NCBI GenBank assembly: GCA_002029975.1
Contig: LQBE01000045.1
Span: forward strand, 1 to 34,984
DNA length: 34,984 nt
Reading direction: 5' to 3'
Source of the DNA: a delta proteobacterium ML8_F1
GTDB lineage: Bacteria; Bacillota; Clostridia; Peptostreptococcales; Acidaminobacteraceae
The first letter of the stretch is position 1. Each line of letters begins with the position of its first letter. Position numbers and translations under genes: made by a program. The notes under the pieces were generated by a model, which had not been told where the DNA came from, searched no databases, and saw only the letters and a list, made by a program, of their open reading frames with translations. This document shows positions 8,555 through 15,845 of this stretch, one piece after another.

Positions 8555-9484
8555 TTATTCCTGAGCGCTTCCCAGAACCCGGGTGATTTTATGGGTGACC
8601 ATTGCCTTGATGGCCTCCCGGCCGACCCCCAGATATTTTCTTGGATCGAAGTCCGAGGGATTTTCCATCAGGTGCTTTCGGATGGCTCCGGTCATGGCCA
8701 GGCGCAGGTCGGTGTCGATGTTGATTTTGCAGACACCGTAGTTCGAGGCTTCCCTGAGCATTTCCTCTGGAACGCCCCGGGCCCCGGGAATATCGCCGCC
8801 ATAGGTGTTGCACATAGCCACGAATTCTTCAATAACGGTACTGGCCCCATGGAGGACCAGGGGGAACCCTGGCAGCTTTTCGGTAATGACCTTGAGTCTT
8901 TCAAAATCGAGCTCAGGTTCGCCCTTGAATTTATAGGCCCCGTGGCTGGTGCCAATGGCAATGGCCAGGGAATCCACTCCGGTGCGGTGGACAAAATCCA
9001 CCGCCTGATCGGGATCGGTGTAAGTGGCGTCCTTGCTGTCGACATTCACGGCATCCTCGACTCCAGCCAGGCGGCCAAGCTCGGCCTCCACGACGACCCC
9101 CCGGGGATGGGCGTAGGCTACCACCTGCCGGGTCAGGGCGATGTTCTCTTCATAGGGGAGGTGGCTCCCGTCAATCATTACTGAGGTGAAGCCGTCATCA
9201 ATAACCTGCTGACAAAGCTCGAAGCTGTCTCCGTGATCAAGATGCAGGGCAATATCAATGTCCGGTGCTTCAATGAGGGCCGCCTCTACGAGTTTTTTCA
9301 GATAAGAAGCCTTGGCGTATTTCCTGGCTCCGGCAGAAACCTGAAGAATCACCGGGGAACGGGTTTCCCTGGCGGCTTCTATGATTCCCTGGATGATTTC
9401 CATATTGTTGACGTTGAAGGCGCCGACAGCATAGCGTCCGGCATAGGCTTTTTTGAACATTTCAGTGGTGGTGACCAGTGGCAT
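8555..9484 (-). CDS. fba: Class II fructose-1,6-bisphosphate aldolase
   Basis: This zinc enzyme cleaves fructose-1,6-bisphosphate to dihydroxyacetone phosphate and glyceraldehyde-3-phosphate in glycolysis and runs in reverse in gluconeogenesis. The 309-residue protein has the class II signature HLDHGDSFE with catalytic Asp83 and zinc ligand His84. Further expected metal residues are EAELG (E133/E135), His181 in GTSHGAYK and His212 in VLHGAS. The start at 9484 (MPLVTTTEMF) follows AGGAGG (9491-9496 on this strand); a longer frame to 9499 lacks a ribosome site. It starts 34 bases after the MltG-like gene and is probably cotranscribed with it. Unusually, it is not beside the other glycolytic genes implied by cggR. 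Confidence 0.96.
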   Translation of the reverse strand: MPLVTTTEMFKKAYAGRYAVGAFNVNNMEIIQGIIEAARETRSPVILQVSAGARKYAKASYLKKLVEAALIEAPDIDIALHLDHGDSFELCQQVIDDGFTSVMIDGSHLPYEENIALTRQVVAYAHPRGVVVEAELGRLAGVEDAVNVDSKDATYTDPDQAVDFVHRTGVDSLAIAIGTSHGAYKFKGEPELDFERLKVITEKLPGFPLVLHGASTVIEEFVAMCNTYGGDIPGARGVPEEMLREASNYGVCKINIDTDLRLAMTGAIRKHLMENPSDFDPRKYLGVGREAIKAMVTHKITRVLGSAQE

Positions 9485-9518
9485 AGTAATCCTCCTCAAG
9501 GGTACTTTATTCTAGGGT

Positions 9519-9986
9519 TCAGGGGCGTTGACCGGCAATCACATAAATCAACTCATCCATATCAATGGCGCTTGAAACGCTATAGGTTCCGGTTCTGAGC
9601 TTTGAACCGAGTTTGAGTTCCTCCACCCGGGCAATGAAATTGTCTATGGACTGGATCAATCCCTTTTCATGCAGCAGATTGGCGATATTGTAGCCTGTCA
9701 TCCCCTGCTCTATCTTGAACTGCACCTTGGTCGGAGGGGTGATTTCCACCGGCTCATCCTCTGAAGGTTCGACGGGCTCCTCCGGGGGTGCCTCCGAGGA
9801 GGGCTCCTCTGGGGGTGCCAGCTGCTCTGAAACGGGGATGACCGTTGTGGCATCGGGTTCAAAAATGCTCAGGGTAAAGGCATCGGTGATTTTATAGGTA
9901 ATGGACAGAGCGATTACCGCCACCAGGAGCAGGGACAAAGCGATATCGCTGACATCGTACAACAGATCCTTGATTTTTTCCATCAT
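9519..9986 (-). CDS. Membrane-anchored protein with MltG/YceG-like C-terminal domain
   Basis: The 155-residue protein has an N-terminal cytoplasmic tail, one membrane helix (about 14-36), a Pro/Glu-rich spacer (about 55-88) and an extracytoplasmic domain. That domain, IEQGMTGYNIANLLHEKGLI to the end, resembles the LysM-like lobe at the N-terminus of endolytic transglycosylase MltG, including the RTGTYSVSS segment. The catalytic lobe with its active-site glutamate is missing, so it should not cut glycan by itself. It may bind peptidoglycan or an MltG partner. GGAGGT (9996-10001) fixes the start at 9986. It is first in the unit with fba. Confidence 0.65.
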   Translation of the reverse strand: MMEKIKDLLYDVSDIALSLLLVAVIALSITYKITDAFTLSIFEPDATTVIPVSEQLAPPEEPSSEAPPEEPVEPSEDEPVEITPPTKVQFKIEQGMTGYNIANLLHEKGLIQSIDNFIARVEELKLGSKLRTGTYSVSSAIDMDELIYVIAGQRP

Positions 9987-10007
9987 GGGCCATCAACCTC
10001 CATGTCA

Positions 10008-10036
10008 AGAATATCAAAATAAAGCAGGGTTGACAA
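10008..10036 (-). promoter_or_regulatory. Promoter of the MltG-like/fba unit
   Basis: On the minus strand TTGTCA (10036-10031) and TATTCT (10013-10008) are 17 bases apart. The predicted start, near 10001, leaves a very short leader reaching the ribosome site at once. The -35 lies just outside the right end of the IS605-like remnant. Confidence 0.55.
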
Positions 10037-10037
10037 T

Positions 10038-10200
10038 GTGAACTACTCACCACTTAAGAAGTGGGAGCTTCTCGTTTCCTAGAACATAGCCTACGAAGTA
10101 GGTCTTATGCGTTCTCCACGAGCGTAACTTCGGGTAGTCCCTACCCTAGATGTCCGTTTCACCGGAGTTCTTTCGTACCTTGGATATTTTACGCATAGAA
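10038..10200 (-). ncRNA. Omega-RNA-like (TnpB guide RNA) scaffold at element right end
   Basis: In IS605-type elements the 3' end of tnpB plus the right end encodes the guide RNA scaffold, and the guide comes from the flanking DNA. Here three hairpins follow one another on the minus strand: GGGTAG/CTACCC (10132-10146), CCTAC/GTAGG with a three-base loop (10090-10102) and CCACTT/AAGTGG (10050-10064). They end at the element border. Nothing shows that it is expressed. The 5' limit is arbitrary. Confidence 0.5.
10091..10168 (-). pseudogene. Remnant of tnpB C-terminus
   Basis: Read from 10168 downward, a 25-codon stretch begins TPVKRTS, contains SYARG and ends at TAG (10093-10091). TPVE/K...SYARG tails are typical of IS1341/IS605 TnpB proteins as I recall them. 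The catalytic RuvC region and zinc finger are gone. This is a short match and could be coincidental, but it lies exactly where the tnpB end should overlap the guide RNA scaffold. Confidence 0.45.
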
Positions 10201-10294
10201 GGAAAAAACTCATCGCTTGGTTTTCGCATTCAGAGTTTACCGATTTCTCTATGCAACCTCATATATCTAGTTATCAAAGAACAAGCATATTTGT

Positions 10295-10323
10295 AGTATA
10301 CAAGATGTTTAGGTATTCCTCAA
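10295..10323 (-). promoter_or_regulatory. Promoter inside the element left end
   Basis: On the minus strand TTGAGG (10323-10318) is 17 bases from TATACT (10300-10295). It would drive transcription across the element toward the omega-RNA-like right end. Confidence 0.5.
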
Positions 10324-10337
10324 GGGGCAACAATTCA

Positions 10338-10362
10338 TCCCCCACCTAAAGAGGATGGGGGA
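10338..10362. repeat. Left-end hairpin of the IS605-like remnant
   Basis: TCCCCCA (10338-10344) pairs with TGGGGGA (10356-10362); CC/GG extends the stem inward with an unpaired A at 10355. Bulged subterminal hairpins are what TnpA of this family recognises. Confidence 0.7.
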
Positions 10363-10419
10363 CTTCTTGTCGCAGTAGGTTAAAAATATGGTAAACTATT
10401 ATTAAATGAGGGATTGACA

Positions 10420-11319
10420 ATGATTGCGATAGAAATCACAACAAATGAAACAGGGCAGCGCCTTGACCGGTATCTCCTCAAGCTGATGCACCGGGATACC
10501 AGGAGCCATATCTACAAGTACCTGCGCAGAAAAATCATCACAGTCAATGGCAAGAAGGCCCGGGAGAACTATTTTCTTGAGGAGGGGGACCGGCTTCAGA
10601 TTTATCTGCCGCCGGACTTTTTCGAGGCCATGACCGCCATGGAAAAGCCATCTGGGGTGAAGGACTATACCCTGGATATTGTGTATGAGGATGAGGACCT
10701 GCTGGTTTTAAACAAGCCCCAGGGTCTTTTGACCCATCCGGACCACAGGGAATACAAAAAAACCCTTTCTTCCTTTGTCAACGGCTATCTCAGGGAATAC
10801 GCCCACCGCACTTTCAAACCGGCGCCCATTCAGCGCCTTGACAAAAACACTTCGGGGATTGTGATTTTCGCCAAGAATTACGAATCCTTGAAAAACATGA
10901 ACCGCCTGATGCGGGAGAGAAAAATCAAAAAACTCTATCTCGGCGTGGTTCACGGGGCTTTGGAGAATCCCGTGGAAATCAAGGGATATCTGGAAAAGGA
11001 TTCCGGGAAGAACCGGTCTGTCTTCAGGGAAAAAGAGACGCCCGAGGGCAAATGGGTCCACTCCTCTGTCAGGCCCTTGAAGACCGGCCGTGCGTACACC
11101 CTGGTGGAAATTGAGCTCCACACCGGCAGAAGTCATCAAATCAGAGCAAGCCTTGGCGCGATAGGTCACCCCCTGGTGGGGGATGGGAAATACGGGGGCA
11201 GACCCCACCCTGAAATCACCCACTATCTGCTCCACGCCTATCACACAGAGGTGGAGACCATGGTCTTTGAGGCTGAGTCTGAAGCCATCAACGCATTCTG
11301 TGAAAAGGAGATCCGGTAA
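10420..11319 (+). CDS. RluA-family 23S rRNA pseudouridine synthase
   Basis: The protein converts uridine to pseudouridine in RNA, probably ribosomal. The N-terminal S4-like RNA-binding domain (about 12-62) precedes the RluA catalytic domain. The motif RLDKNTSG has catalytic Asp141, and LHTGRSHQIRASL and GDGKYGG are further family blocks. The ATG at 10420 follows GAGGGA (10408-10413) by six bases; TTG at 10414 is in frame but too close to that site. The exact target position (RluC, RluD or YtzG type) cannot be read. It leads a long + strand operon whose promoter is probably disturbed by the IS605-like remnant. Its stop shares one base with the next start (TAATG). Confidence 0.93.
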   Translation: MIAIEITTNETGQRLDRYLLKLMHRDTRSHIYKYLRRKIITVNGKKARENYFLEEGDRLQIYLPPDFFEAMTAMEKPSGVKDYTLDIVYEDEDLLVLNKPQGLLTHPDHREYKKTLSSFVNGYLREYAHRTFKPAPIQRLDKNTSGIVIFAKNYESLKNMNRLMRERKIKKLYLGVVHGALENPVEIKGYLEKDSGKNRSVFREKETPEGKWVHSSVRPLKTGRAYTLVEIELHTGRSHQIRASLGAIGHPLVGDGKYGGRPHPEITHYLLHAYHTEVETMVFEAESEAINAFCEKEIR

Positions 11320-12119
11320 TGATCAAAAATTCCGAAGTCATCCACAAACTGATCGAACGATACGATTACGGGGGAGCCTATGATCTCCTTCTGGATGAGA
11401 GCTTGGAAGACACCGATCCCGGACACATTATCAATTCCTGCCGGTATGCGGTCAACTTTGATTTTGACCGTGCCGTCAAGCATCTGAACAAACTCAGTGA
11501 AGAGATGAGAAAGCACAAGACCATTGAAAAGACCTATCGACACCTTCTCGGACTTATCAGAGGTGAACCTGAGGCGATTTTTTCTGAACTGATGGAAAAT
11601 GTGAAAATCCAGATTGTCGGGGAGGAATACATCGATTTTCTCGGAAGGGTTTACAGGTTCAAGGAGGCAATCTACAAGTTCATGTTTCTGCGTACCGTCA
11701 ATTCCGGAAAGAAGATATATTTTGTCAACGATATGGTTTTGAAAAGAAATATCCTCAGGGTGCTCAAAAAACAGTATAAAATCTACAATAACAGCACCAT
11801 TTACGGCATTTCGGATTTCATCCAGAGATATCAAAAGCAGAATGAACCCCTGGTGAAGGTGGACAGGATACTCAGCACCAACAAAATGAATGAGCTGATC
11901 GAACTGAGACATTCCTCTATCATCGGACACGGCTTCAAAGGGGTTTCCGAGGAGGATATCTATCGGATATACGGCAACCCCTACCATGTTCTCGATGACT
12001 ACGAGGACTGTCTCGAAATATTGAAACTGAAAATCGACAAGTACAAATATGCGAGACTCAACGAACTGATCAGCCGGCTGCTGATTGAAAATGGTCTGGG
12101 GAATTCAACGAATGAATAA
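11319..12119 (+). CDS. Stand-alone HEPN-domain protein resembling the Csm6-type RNase region
   Basis: The 266-residue protein is mostly helical. Near the C-terminus ELIELRHSSIIGHGF contains R197-X6-H204, the R-X4-6-H catalytic motif of HEPN RNases. The N-terminus (LIERYDYGGAYDLL, then CRYAVNFDFDRAVKHL) resembles the helical part that precedes HEPN in Csm6/Cas02710 CARF proteins. There is no N-terminal CARF/Rossmann sensor, and no cas genes or CRISPR array lie in the window. It probably cuts RNA, but its trigger is unknown. AAGGAG (11305-11310) sets the ATG, which overlaps the stop of the pseudouridine synthase by one base; the signal peptidase gene overlaps its end by eight. It may instead be a HEPN relative without RNase activity. 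Confidence 0.6.
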   Translation: MIKNSEVIHKLIERYDYGGAYDLLLDESLEDTDPGHIINSCRYAVNFDFDRAVKHLNKLSEEMRKHKTIEKTYRHLLGLIRGEPEAIFSELMENVKIQIVGEEYIDFLGRVYRFKEAIYKFMFLRTVNSGKKIYFVNDMVLKRNILRVLKKQYKIYNNSTIYGISDFIQRYQKQNEPLVKVDRILSTNKMNELIELRHSSIIGHGFKGVSEEDIYRIYGNPYHVLDDYEDCLEILKLKIDKYKYARLNELISRLLIENGLGNSTNE

Positions 12120-12522
12120 AAAAATACTCTGGGTGGCGCAGATTCTTTTTCTGGTGCTGGTTTTCACCCATTTTGGAATGACTACCATCCGAGGGACCTC
12201 CATGAAACCGACCTTGAACGAGGGAGACCTGCTTCTGTACACCAAAAAAAGCGTCTATGACAAAGGGGATATTGTGATTTTCCAGGTGACAGCCATGGAC
12301 CGACTGCTGATCAAACGCATCGTCTACGGTCCCGGTGAAGCGCATCCTGACAAGGTGGATACAATCCTCAAGGCGGATGAGTACTATGTACTGGGGGACA
12401 ACGCCTCAGTGAGCCAGGATTCCAGGAATCCCGCAATCGGCACTGTCAGGGAGCGGCAGATCAGGGGCAGGGTTCTGTGGAGGCTCTGGCCGCTTGAGAA
12501 GATCTCAAGGATTGGAGGATAA
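12112..12522 (+). CDS. lepB: Signal peptidase I, short form
   Basis: Type I signal peptidase removes signal peptides from exported proteins at the outer face of the cytoplasmic membrane. One N-terminal helix (5-20) anchors it. Catalytic Ser30 lies in RGTSMKPTL, general base Lys68 in LLIKRIVYG, and box E is GDNASVSQDSR (95-105). At 136 residues it is a minimal enzyme with few insertions. The ATG at 12112 is chosen because the next in-frame start upstream would add nine residues and deepen the overlap; GGGGAA (12098-12103) is a weak ribosome site, so coupling to the HEPN gene is likely. The next gene starts two bases after its stop. Confidence 0.93.
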   Translation: MNKKILWVAQILFLVLVFTHFGMTTIRGTSMKPTLNEGDLLLYTKKSVYDKGDIVIFQVTAMDRLLIKRIVYGPGEAHPDKVDTILKADEYYVLGDNASVSQDSRNPAIGTVRERQIRGRVLWRLWPLEKISRIGG

Positions 12523-12524
12523 AT

Positions 12525-14165
12525 ATGAAAGTAATCGTAGAAGATCAGGTGATGAGTGTTTCAAAGGATATCACTTTGGAAGGACTGCTCAAGGAAATAG
12601 AAAGTGCCGACAGGCCCCTTATTGTTGCCGCCAAGGTGAACAACAGGCTGAAGGAGCTGATCCATCCCGTCAGGGAGGGGGACAGCGTCGAATGGGTGGA
12701 CCTGAGCCATACTGACGGCATGAGGATTTATCAGCGGTCTCTGTCCTTCATTTTTATCCGGGCGGTCATGGAGCTTTACCAGGGGACCAATGTCGAGGTG
12801 AAGCACTCTCTGAGCCAGGGGCTTTACTGCGAACTGACGGGGGAGCATCACCTCAAGCGGCGGGACCTCAGGGACATTGAAGAGAGAATGAGAGGCATCA
12901 TCGGCGAGGATGAACCCTTTAACCAGATGCTGATGAGTATCGCTGAGGCCAGGGAGGCCTTTGAAAAGTACGGCATGTGCTCGAAGCTGGACCTGCTGAA
13001 ATACCGGGACAAGGACTTCGTGAAAATGTACAGTTTGGGCTGGGTGAAGGATTACTTTTACGGCTATATGGTTCCCAGTGCGGGGTATATCAGGGAATTT
13101 GAACTCAAACACTACAAACCGGGGATTCTCCTGAGACATCCAGTGCCCTTCTCCCCCCATGGCGTCCCTCCTTTCAGGGAGGACGCCCAGCTCTTCAAAA
13201 TCCACCAGGAAGCGGAGCAGTGGGGTGGGATTTTGAATGTCGGTTTTGTGGCGAACCTCAATGACAAGATACTTTCCGGGGAGGCGCCGGAGCTGATCAA
13301 GGTGGCAGAGGCCCTCCACGAGAAAAAAATCGCCAGAATCGCCGACCAGATCAGCCAGGAGGGCAAACGGGTCATTCTCATCGCCGGCCCCTCCTCCTCG
13401 GGCAAAACCTCCTTTGCCAACAGACTTCTGATTCAACTGATTGTCAATGGGCTCAAGCCCATCACCCTGTCTACTGACGACTATTTTGTCAACCGGGAAC
13501 AGACGCCCCTGGATGAAAAGGGGGAGTATGACTTTGACACCATCAAAGCCGTGGATACGACGCTGTTCAACCGGGATCTCAAATGCATCCTTGACGGTGA
13601 AAAGACCCCGATTCCCACCTTCAACTTTCAAACGGGACAACGGGAGTACCTGGGAAAATTCATTGAGATTGATGAAGACCAGCCGGTCATCATTGAAGGA
13701 ATCCACGCCCTCAATGACGAACTCACCAGGGAAGTGCTTATCAAGGACAAATTCAAGATTTACGTGAGCGCCCTGACCCATTTGAATATCGATTCCCACA
13801 ACCGGATTCCTACCACTGATGTCCGGATGCTCAGAAGGATTATCAGGGACCATCAGTTCAGGGGCCACGATGCGGCAAGAACCCTGTCCATGTGGCCCAT
13901 GGTTAGAAAAGGGGAGGAACTTTATATATTTCCCTTCCAGGAAAATGCGGATGCCATGTTCAACTCCGCCCTGGTCTATGAAATGGCGGTTTTGAGAAAG
14001 CACGCCCTCCCCCTTCTGGAGAAAATCGGACCCGAGGAGATGATTTACTCAGAAGCCAGGCGATTGATTCGTTTTCTGGGTTATTTCGTGGATATCGAGG
14101 ATGAGTCTCTGATTCCCAAAACCTCCATACTGAAGGAATTCATTGGAGGCAGCAGTCTGTTTTAA
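12525..14165 (+). CDS. Nucleoside kinase with TGS/ThrRS-like N-terminus and uridine-kinase-like C-terminus
   Basis: The C-terminal half is a P-loop phosphoribulokinase/uridine kinase fold: Walker A GPSSSGKT (288-295), STDDYF, and EGIHALND near the acceptor site. It should phosphorylate a nucleoside using ATP. The N-terminal 60 residues look like a TGS domain, followed by a threonyl-tRNA-synthetase-like second additional domain with HSLSQGLYCEL and EHHLK. This fusion is a recognised family in Firmicutes and Thermotogae, usually annotated simply as nucleoside kinase. The exact substrate is not visible. GGAGG (12514-12518) sets the ATG. The 546-residue length fits the family. It is tightly packed behind lepB. 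Confidence 0.85.
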   Translation: MKVIVEDQVMSVSKDITLEGLLKEIESADRPLIVAAKVNNRLKELIHPVREGDSVEWVDLSHTDGMRIYQRSLSFIFIRAVMELYQGTNVEVKHSLSQGLYCELTGEHHLKRRDLRDIEERMRGIIGEDEPFNQMLMSIAEAREAFEKYGMCSKLDLLKYRDKDFVKMYSLGWVKDYFYGYMVPSAGYIREFELKHYKPGILLRHPVPFSPHGVPPFREDAQLFKIHQEAEQWGGILNVGFVANLNDKILSGEAPELIKVAEALHEKKIARIADQISQEGKRVILIAGPSSSGKTSFANRLLIQLIVNGLKPITLSTDDYFVNREQTPLDEKGEYDFDTIKAVDTTLFNRDLKCILDGEKTPIPTFNFQTGQREYLGKFIEIDEDQPVIIEGIHALNDELTREVLIKDKFKIYVSALTHLNIDSHNRIPTTDVRMLRRIIRDHQFRGHDAARTLSMWPMVRKGEELYIFPFQENADAMFNSALVYEMAVLRKHALPLLEKIGPEEMIYSEARRLIRFLGYFVDIEDESLIPKTSILKEFIGGSSLF

Positions 14166-14194
14166 CGCGTTTGAAGCATTGGAAGAGGTGGGCC

Positions 14195-15829
14195 ATGAAG
14201 GAGAACAGTCATAGAAAAATTTCGCTCTACACCATCACCCTGGTTTGTGTGGTCTTTTTCCAGTGGTTCATCTACAATTCAGCGGGACTGGAAGCGTATC
14301 TGAACCGGACTTTCAATATCGACCAGCTGAGTTTTCTGGTGAAGATGGTGGGGATCATCATCACCCTGCTGGTTCTCAACACCAGCTATTACTCCCTTTT
14401 CGCCCATTTCCGAAGAAGAATGTTCTACTTTGTCATCGGGTTTTCCATTTATGCAGTTCTTGAAATCATGAAGCAGGTTTTTTACAACCCTCTTTTCCTT
14501 GATCTGGGCGCCAGCACCCAGAGCATGTTTGTGATATACTATGAGGTTTTCTTCGCCATTTTCACAATCATTATCGCCCTGGCCAGTGTGCTGGATTCCA
14601 AGGACAAGATATCGGACCAGTATGCCGGCATCATGAAAATGATTCCCCTTTTCATCACCCTGGGCATGATTGTCATTCTCCCCCTGATGATGCGCAATCG
14701 GGAGCTGCTGGTCAACTACTACACGGTGAGAAGACAATTCAAGGTGCTTCAGCTTGCCAGTCTGGCAACAGCGATTTTTTTCTATCTGAAATTCTACCTC
14801 AAGGAGAGAAACGAACACATCCGTTATTTTGCCACGGGCCTGGGGATTGTCTTCATTACCAAGGGATTTGAATACTTCATGACGTTGACGCCCTATCAGC
14901 TTTTGATGGAATCCGTGGTATTTTCCGTCGGCCTTTGGTTTCTCAACATCGCCACCTTCAGATACAATATCGGCATCCCCTACCAGCAGCTGCAGAGTGC
15001 CCAGCGCCAGGTGAATCTCTACGCCCAGAACCTTGAGAAGATTGTTGACAAAAGGACTGCAGAGATTGAGGCGGTGAATCTTTCTCTGGTGAAGGAAATC
15101 GACCAGGCCAAAAGAATTCAGCAGAGCATTCTGCCGGCTAAAAAACTCCAGTTCAAGGGCGCCCTTTTTCTTTCGGAATATGTGCCCTGCGAGCGGCTTT
15201 CCGGGGATTTTTATGATATTTATCCCATCGACGATGACAATATCGGGATGTACATCCTCGATGTTTCGGGCCATGGCATTTCCGCTGCTCTCTTGACAAT
15301 GTTCTGCAACAACTATGTGCGGTCTACGGAGAACCTCATCAAGCGGTTCCGGGGGCTCAAACCCCACCGGAATCTTCAGAATTTCTATGAAGAATTCAAC
15401 AAGATGAATTTTCCCGATGAGATGCACATGGTAATTCTGTTCGCCAGCTACAATCAGGAAACCCGGGTGCTGAAATATTCCAACGGGGGGCTCAATGTCC
15501 ATCCCATTGTCCTGAGAAATTCAGGTGAGATTGAATATCTGGACAGGAATACAGGCTTTCCCATCTGCAAGATCAGCACCGTGTTTATTCCTGAATATGA
15601 AACTTCGGAAATTGAACTCAGCCCGGGAGACCGTCTGCTGTTCTTCACCGACGGACTTGTGGACGAGCGCAAAAACAAAATCATGACCGAAGAGGAGCTG
15701 CCCCTGTTTTTCAAAGCCCACAGGCAGGGGAGCCTTCAGGATTTCAACAACGCGCTCAAGCAAAAAATCAGTGAAGCCAGTGAGCTCTTAGAGGATGATA
15801 TCACTTATTTCATCATGGAAGTCCAATAG
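14195..15829 (+). CDS. Multi-TM SpoIIE/RsbU-type PP2C serine phosphatase
   Basis: The N-terminal ~280 residues hold about seven or eight membrane helices with no recognised ligand site. A coiled-coil linker follows (QRQVNLYAQNLEKIVDKRTA onward), then a SpoIIE/PP2C domain. The metal-binding motifs are intact: SGDFYD (336-341, Asp338), DVSGHG (356-361, Asp356) and FFTDG (483-487, Asp486). Such enzymes dephosphorylate anti-sigma-factor antagonists or SpoIIAA-like proteins. No sigma/anti-sigma partner is nearby. ATG at 14195 is preferred to TTG at 14171, since GAGGTG is close upstream and nothing precedes the TTG. The protein is 544 residues. It likely senses a membrane or extracellular cue. Confidence 0.85.
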   Translation: MKENSHRKISLYTITLVCVVFFQWFIYNSAGLEAYLNRTFNIDQLSFLVKMVGIIITLLVLNTSYYSLFAHFRRRMFYFVIGFSIYAVLEIMKQVFYNPLFLDLGASTQSMFVIYYEVFFAIFTIIIALASVLDSKDKISDQYAGIMKMIPLFITLGMIVILPLMMRNRELLVNYYTVRRQFKVLQLASLATAIFFYLKFYLKERNEHIRYFATGLGIVFITKGFEYFMTLTPYQLLMESVVFSVGLWFLNIATFRYNIGIPYQQLQSAQRQVNLYAQNLEKIVDKRTAEIEAVNLSLVKEIDQAKRIQQSILPAKKLQFKGALFLSEYVPCERLSGDFYDIYPIDDDNIGMYILDVSGHGISAALLTMFCNNYVRSTENLIKRFRGLKPHRNLQNFYEEFNKMNFPDEMHMVILFASYNQETRVLKYSNGGLNVHPIVLRNSGEIEYLDRNTGFPICKISTVFIPEYETSEIELSPGDRLLFFTDGLVDERKNKIMTEEELPLFFKAHRQGSLQDFNNALKQKISEASELLEDDITYFIMEVQ

Positions 15830-15845
15830 GCCAAGGAGGATTAAT

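Larger units (their letters stand above)
10038..10379 (-). mobile_element. IS200/IS605-IS1341-type element remnant without intact transposase genes
   Basis: The right end (minus strand) carries GAGAAGCTCCCACTTC-TTAAGTGG hairpin sequence and GTGAGTAGTTCAC, typical of IS605/IS1341 right ends as I recall them. The left end carries a strong imperfect palindrome with a bulge (10338-10362). The proposed left junction follows TTTAA (minus strand, 10384-10380), a target or TAM type used by some relatives. No complete ORF is present. A tnpB C-terminal tail and an internal promoter remain. This family transposes as single strands and leaves no target duplication; boundaries are uncertain by several bases. 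Apart from this element, 9987-10419 holds only the flanking promoters and ribosome sites. Confidence 0.72.

Noticed and set aside
10030-10422. AGGG[A]TTGACAATG occurs on both sides of the IS605-like remnant (10026-10038 and about 10409-10422) and looks like a target-site duplication.
   Set aside because: IS200/IS605 elements do not duplicate their target, the copies differ by one inserted base, and the right copy lies about 30 bases beyond the proposed left end and includes the rluA start codon. Chance is the simpler explanation.
11319-12119. Possible type III CRISPR locus around the HEPN gene.
   Set aside because: No repeats with regular spacers and no cas10, csm/cmr, cas1 or cas2 were found anywhere in the window.
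12561-14003. 480-codon open frame on the minus strand across the nucleoside kinase gene.
   Set aside because: It lies wholly opposite a gene with clear kinase motifs, has no ribosome site or family motif, and such antisense frames recur opposite most genes here because of codon bias.
14279-15502. 407-codon open frame on the minus strand across the PP2C phosphatase gene.
   Set aside because: It is antisense to intact PP2C motifs and has a low-complexity His/Asp-rich composition typical of shadow frames.
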